Below are positions 21,085 to 21,168 of a stretch of DNA of 21,168 bases, piece after piece. The DNA is from Pascua guehoae. Taxonomy: Eukaryota > Basidiomycota > Tremellomycetes > Trichosporonales > Trichosporonaceae. Position numbers and translations under genes: made by a program. The first letter of the stretch is position 1. Each line of letters begins with the position of its first letter. The DNA lies in the NCBI GenBank assembly GCA_001600415.1, contig BCJX01000001.1, positions 817,239 to 838,406 on the forward strand. Reading direction: 5' to 3'. The notes under the pieces were generated by a model. The model made no database searches and was not told the DNA's origin. It saw only the letters and a list, made by a program, of their open reading frames with translations.

Positions 21085-21168
21085 AGCCAGCCAGCCAGGA
21101 GACGGCAAGTTAGCTGGCCAAAGGCAGCCTTGTATTGGTCCAGAGATGCAGGCGTCGTGTCCACCCCC
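20978..21168 (+). CDS. Possible 5' end of a Gln/Pro-rich gene (open to window edge)
   Basis: From ATG 20978 a frame stays open for 63 codons to the end of the window: MNQPQPQPQPWSAMAPN..., then QPASQ repeats from the CCAG microsatellite, then a less repetitive tail. A pyrimidine-rich stretch (about 20918-20940) precedes it, as expected for a fungal promoter or 5' UTR. A second frame from ATG 21007 is also open to the edge, and the repeat keeps several frames open, so this may be non-coding. No family is recognised. Confidence 0.2.
21052..21098 (+). repeat. (CCAG)n microsatellite
   Basis: About eleven to twelve CCAG units with one single-base interruption (CAGCAG near 21082). A tetranucleotide repeat is not frame-preserving, so if the region is coding, length changes would shift the frame. 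Confidence 0.9.

Noticed and set aside
20943..21164. Minus-strand frame with a repeated LAGWLAGWL segment resembling a membrane helix
   Set aside because: The hydrophobic run is only the translation of the CCAG microsatellite.
1..21168. tRNA, rRNA, CRISPR array or autonomous transposon
   Set aside because: I looked for A/B-box pairs, rRNA cores, regularly spaced direct repeats and transposase or reverse-transcriptase motifs on both strands and saw none. A tRNA/Rfam scan would settle the RNA part.

Overview
The window is a compact, gene-dense piece of a fungal nuclear genome. It shows many very short spliceosomal introns (most 32-57 nt, GTGAGT-like donors, a CTGAC/CTAAC branch motif a few bases before the CAG/TAG acceptor), high GC, C/G-biased third codon positions and pyrimidine-rich 5' flanks. 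This fits a basidiomycete yeast of the Tremellomycetes; Trichosporonales is my best guess, by inference only. I reconstructed gene models by following reading phase across each junction. All four complete models close to an exact multiple of three, with conserved motifs restored at the splice points.

Layout, left to right: (1) the 3' end of an unidentified + strand gene (to 972), with an unusually large intron inflated by a minisatellite; (2) a convergent intergenic region (973-1929) holding a 181-bp inverted-repeat element and an old tandem repeat of about 150 bp; (3) a minus-strand F-BAR/SH3 cytokinesis protein of the Cdc15/Imp2/Hof1 type (1930-5394, 7 exons); (4) a divergent intergenic region of 1.24 kb with a cluster of small palindromes; (5) a + strand fused biotin-synthesis enzyme, dethiobiotin synthetase plus DAPA aminotransferase (6638-9570, 11 exons, one of 11 nt); (6) minus-strand VPS16 (9669-12636, 9 exons), converging on the biotin gene with 98 bp between stop codons; (7) a 475-bp head-to-head promoter with a 19-nt palindrome, an inverted CGG/CCG pair and a strong G-quadruplex motif; (8) + strand ATG2 (13112-19650, 9 exons, about 2053 aa) carrying in-frame coding minisatellites; (9) a 1.5-kb right flank with no convincing complete gene, small repeats, and an open Gln/Pro-rich frame that runs off the edge.

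VPS16 (HOPS/CORVET core, vacuolar fusion) and ATG2 (lipid transfer to the growing autophagosome) act in the same degradative route and share one promoter region, which is the most suggestive functional pairing here. The F-BAR and biotin genes look like unrelated housekeeping neighbours. I found no rRNA, tRNA, CRISPR array or complete autonomous transposon, and no clearly new multi-gene system.
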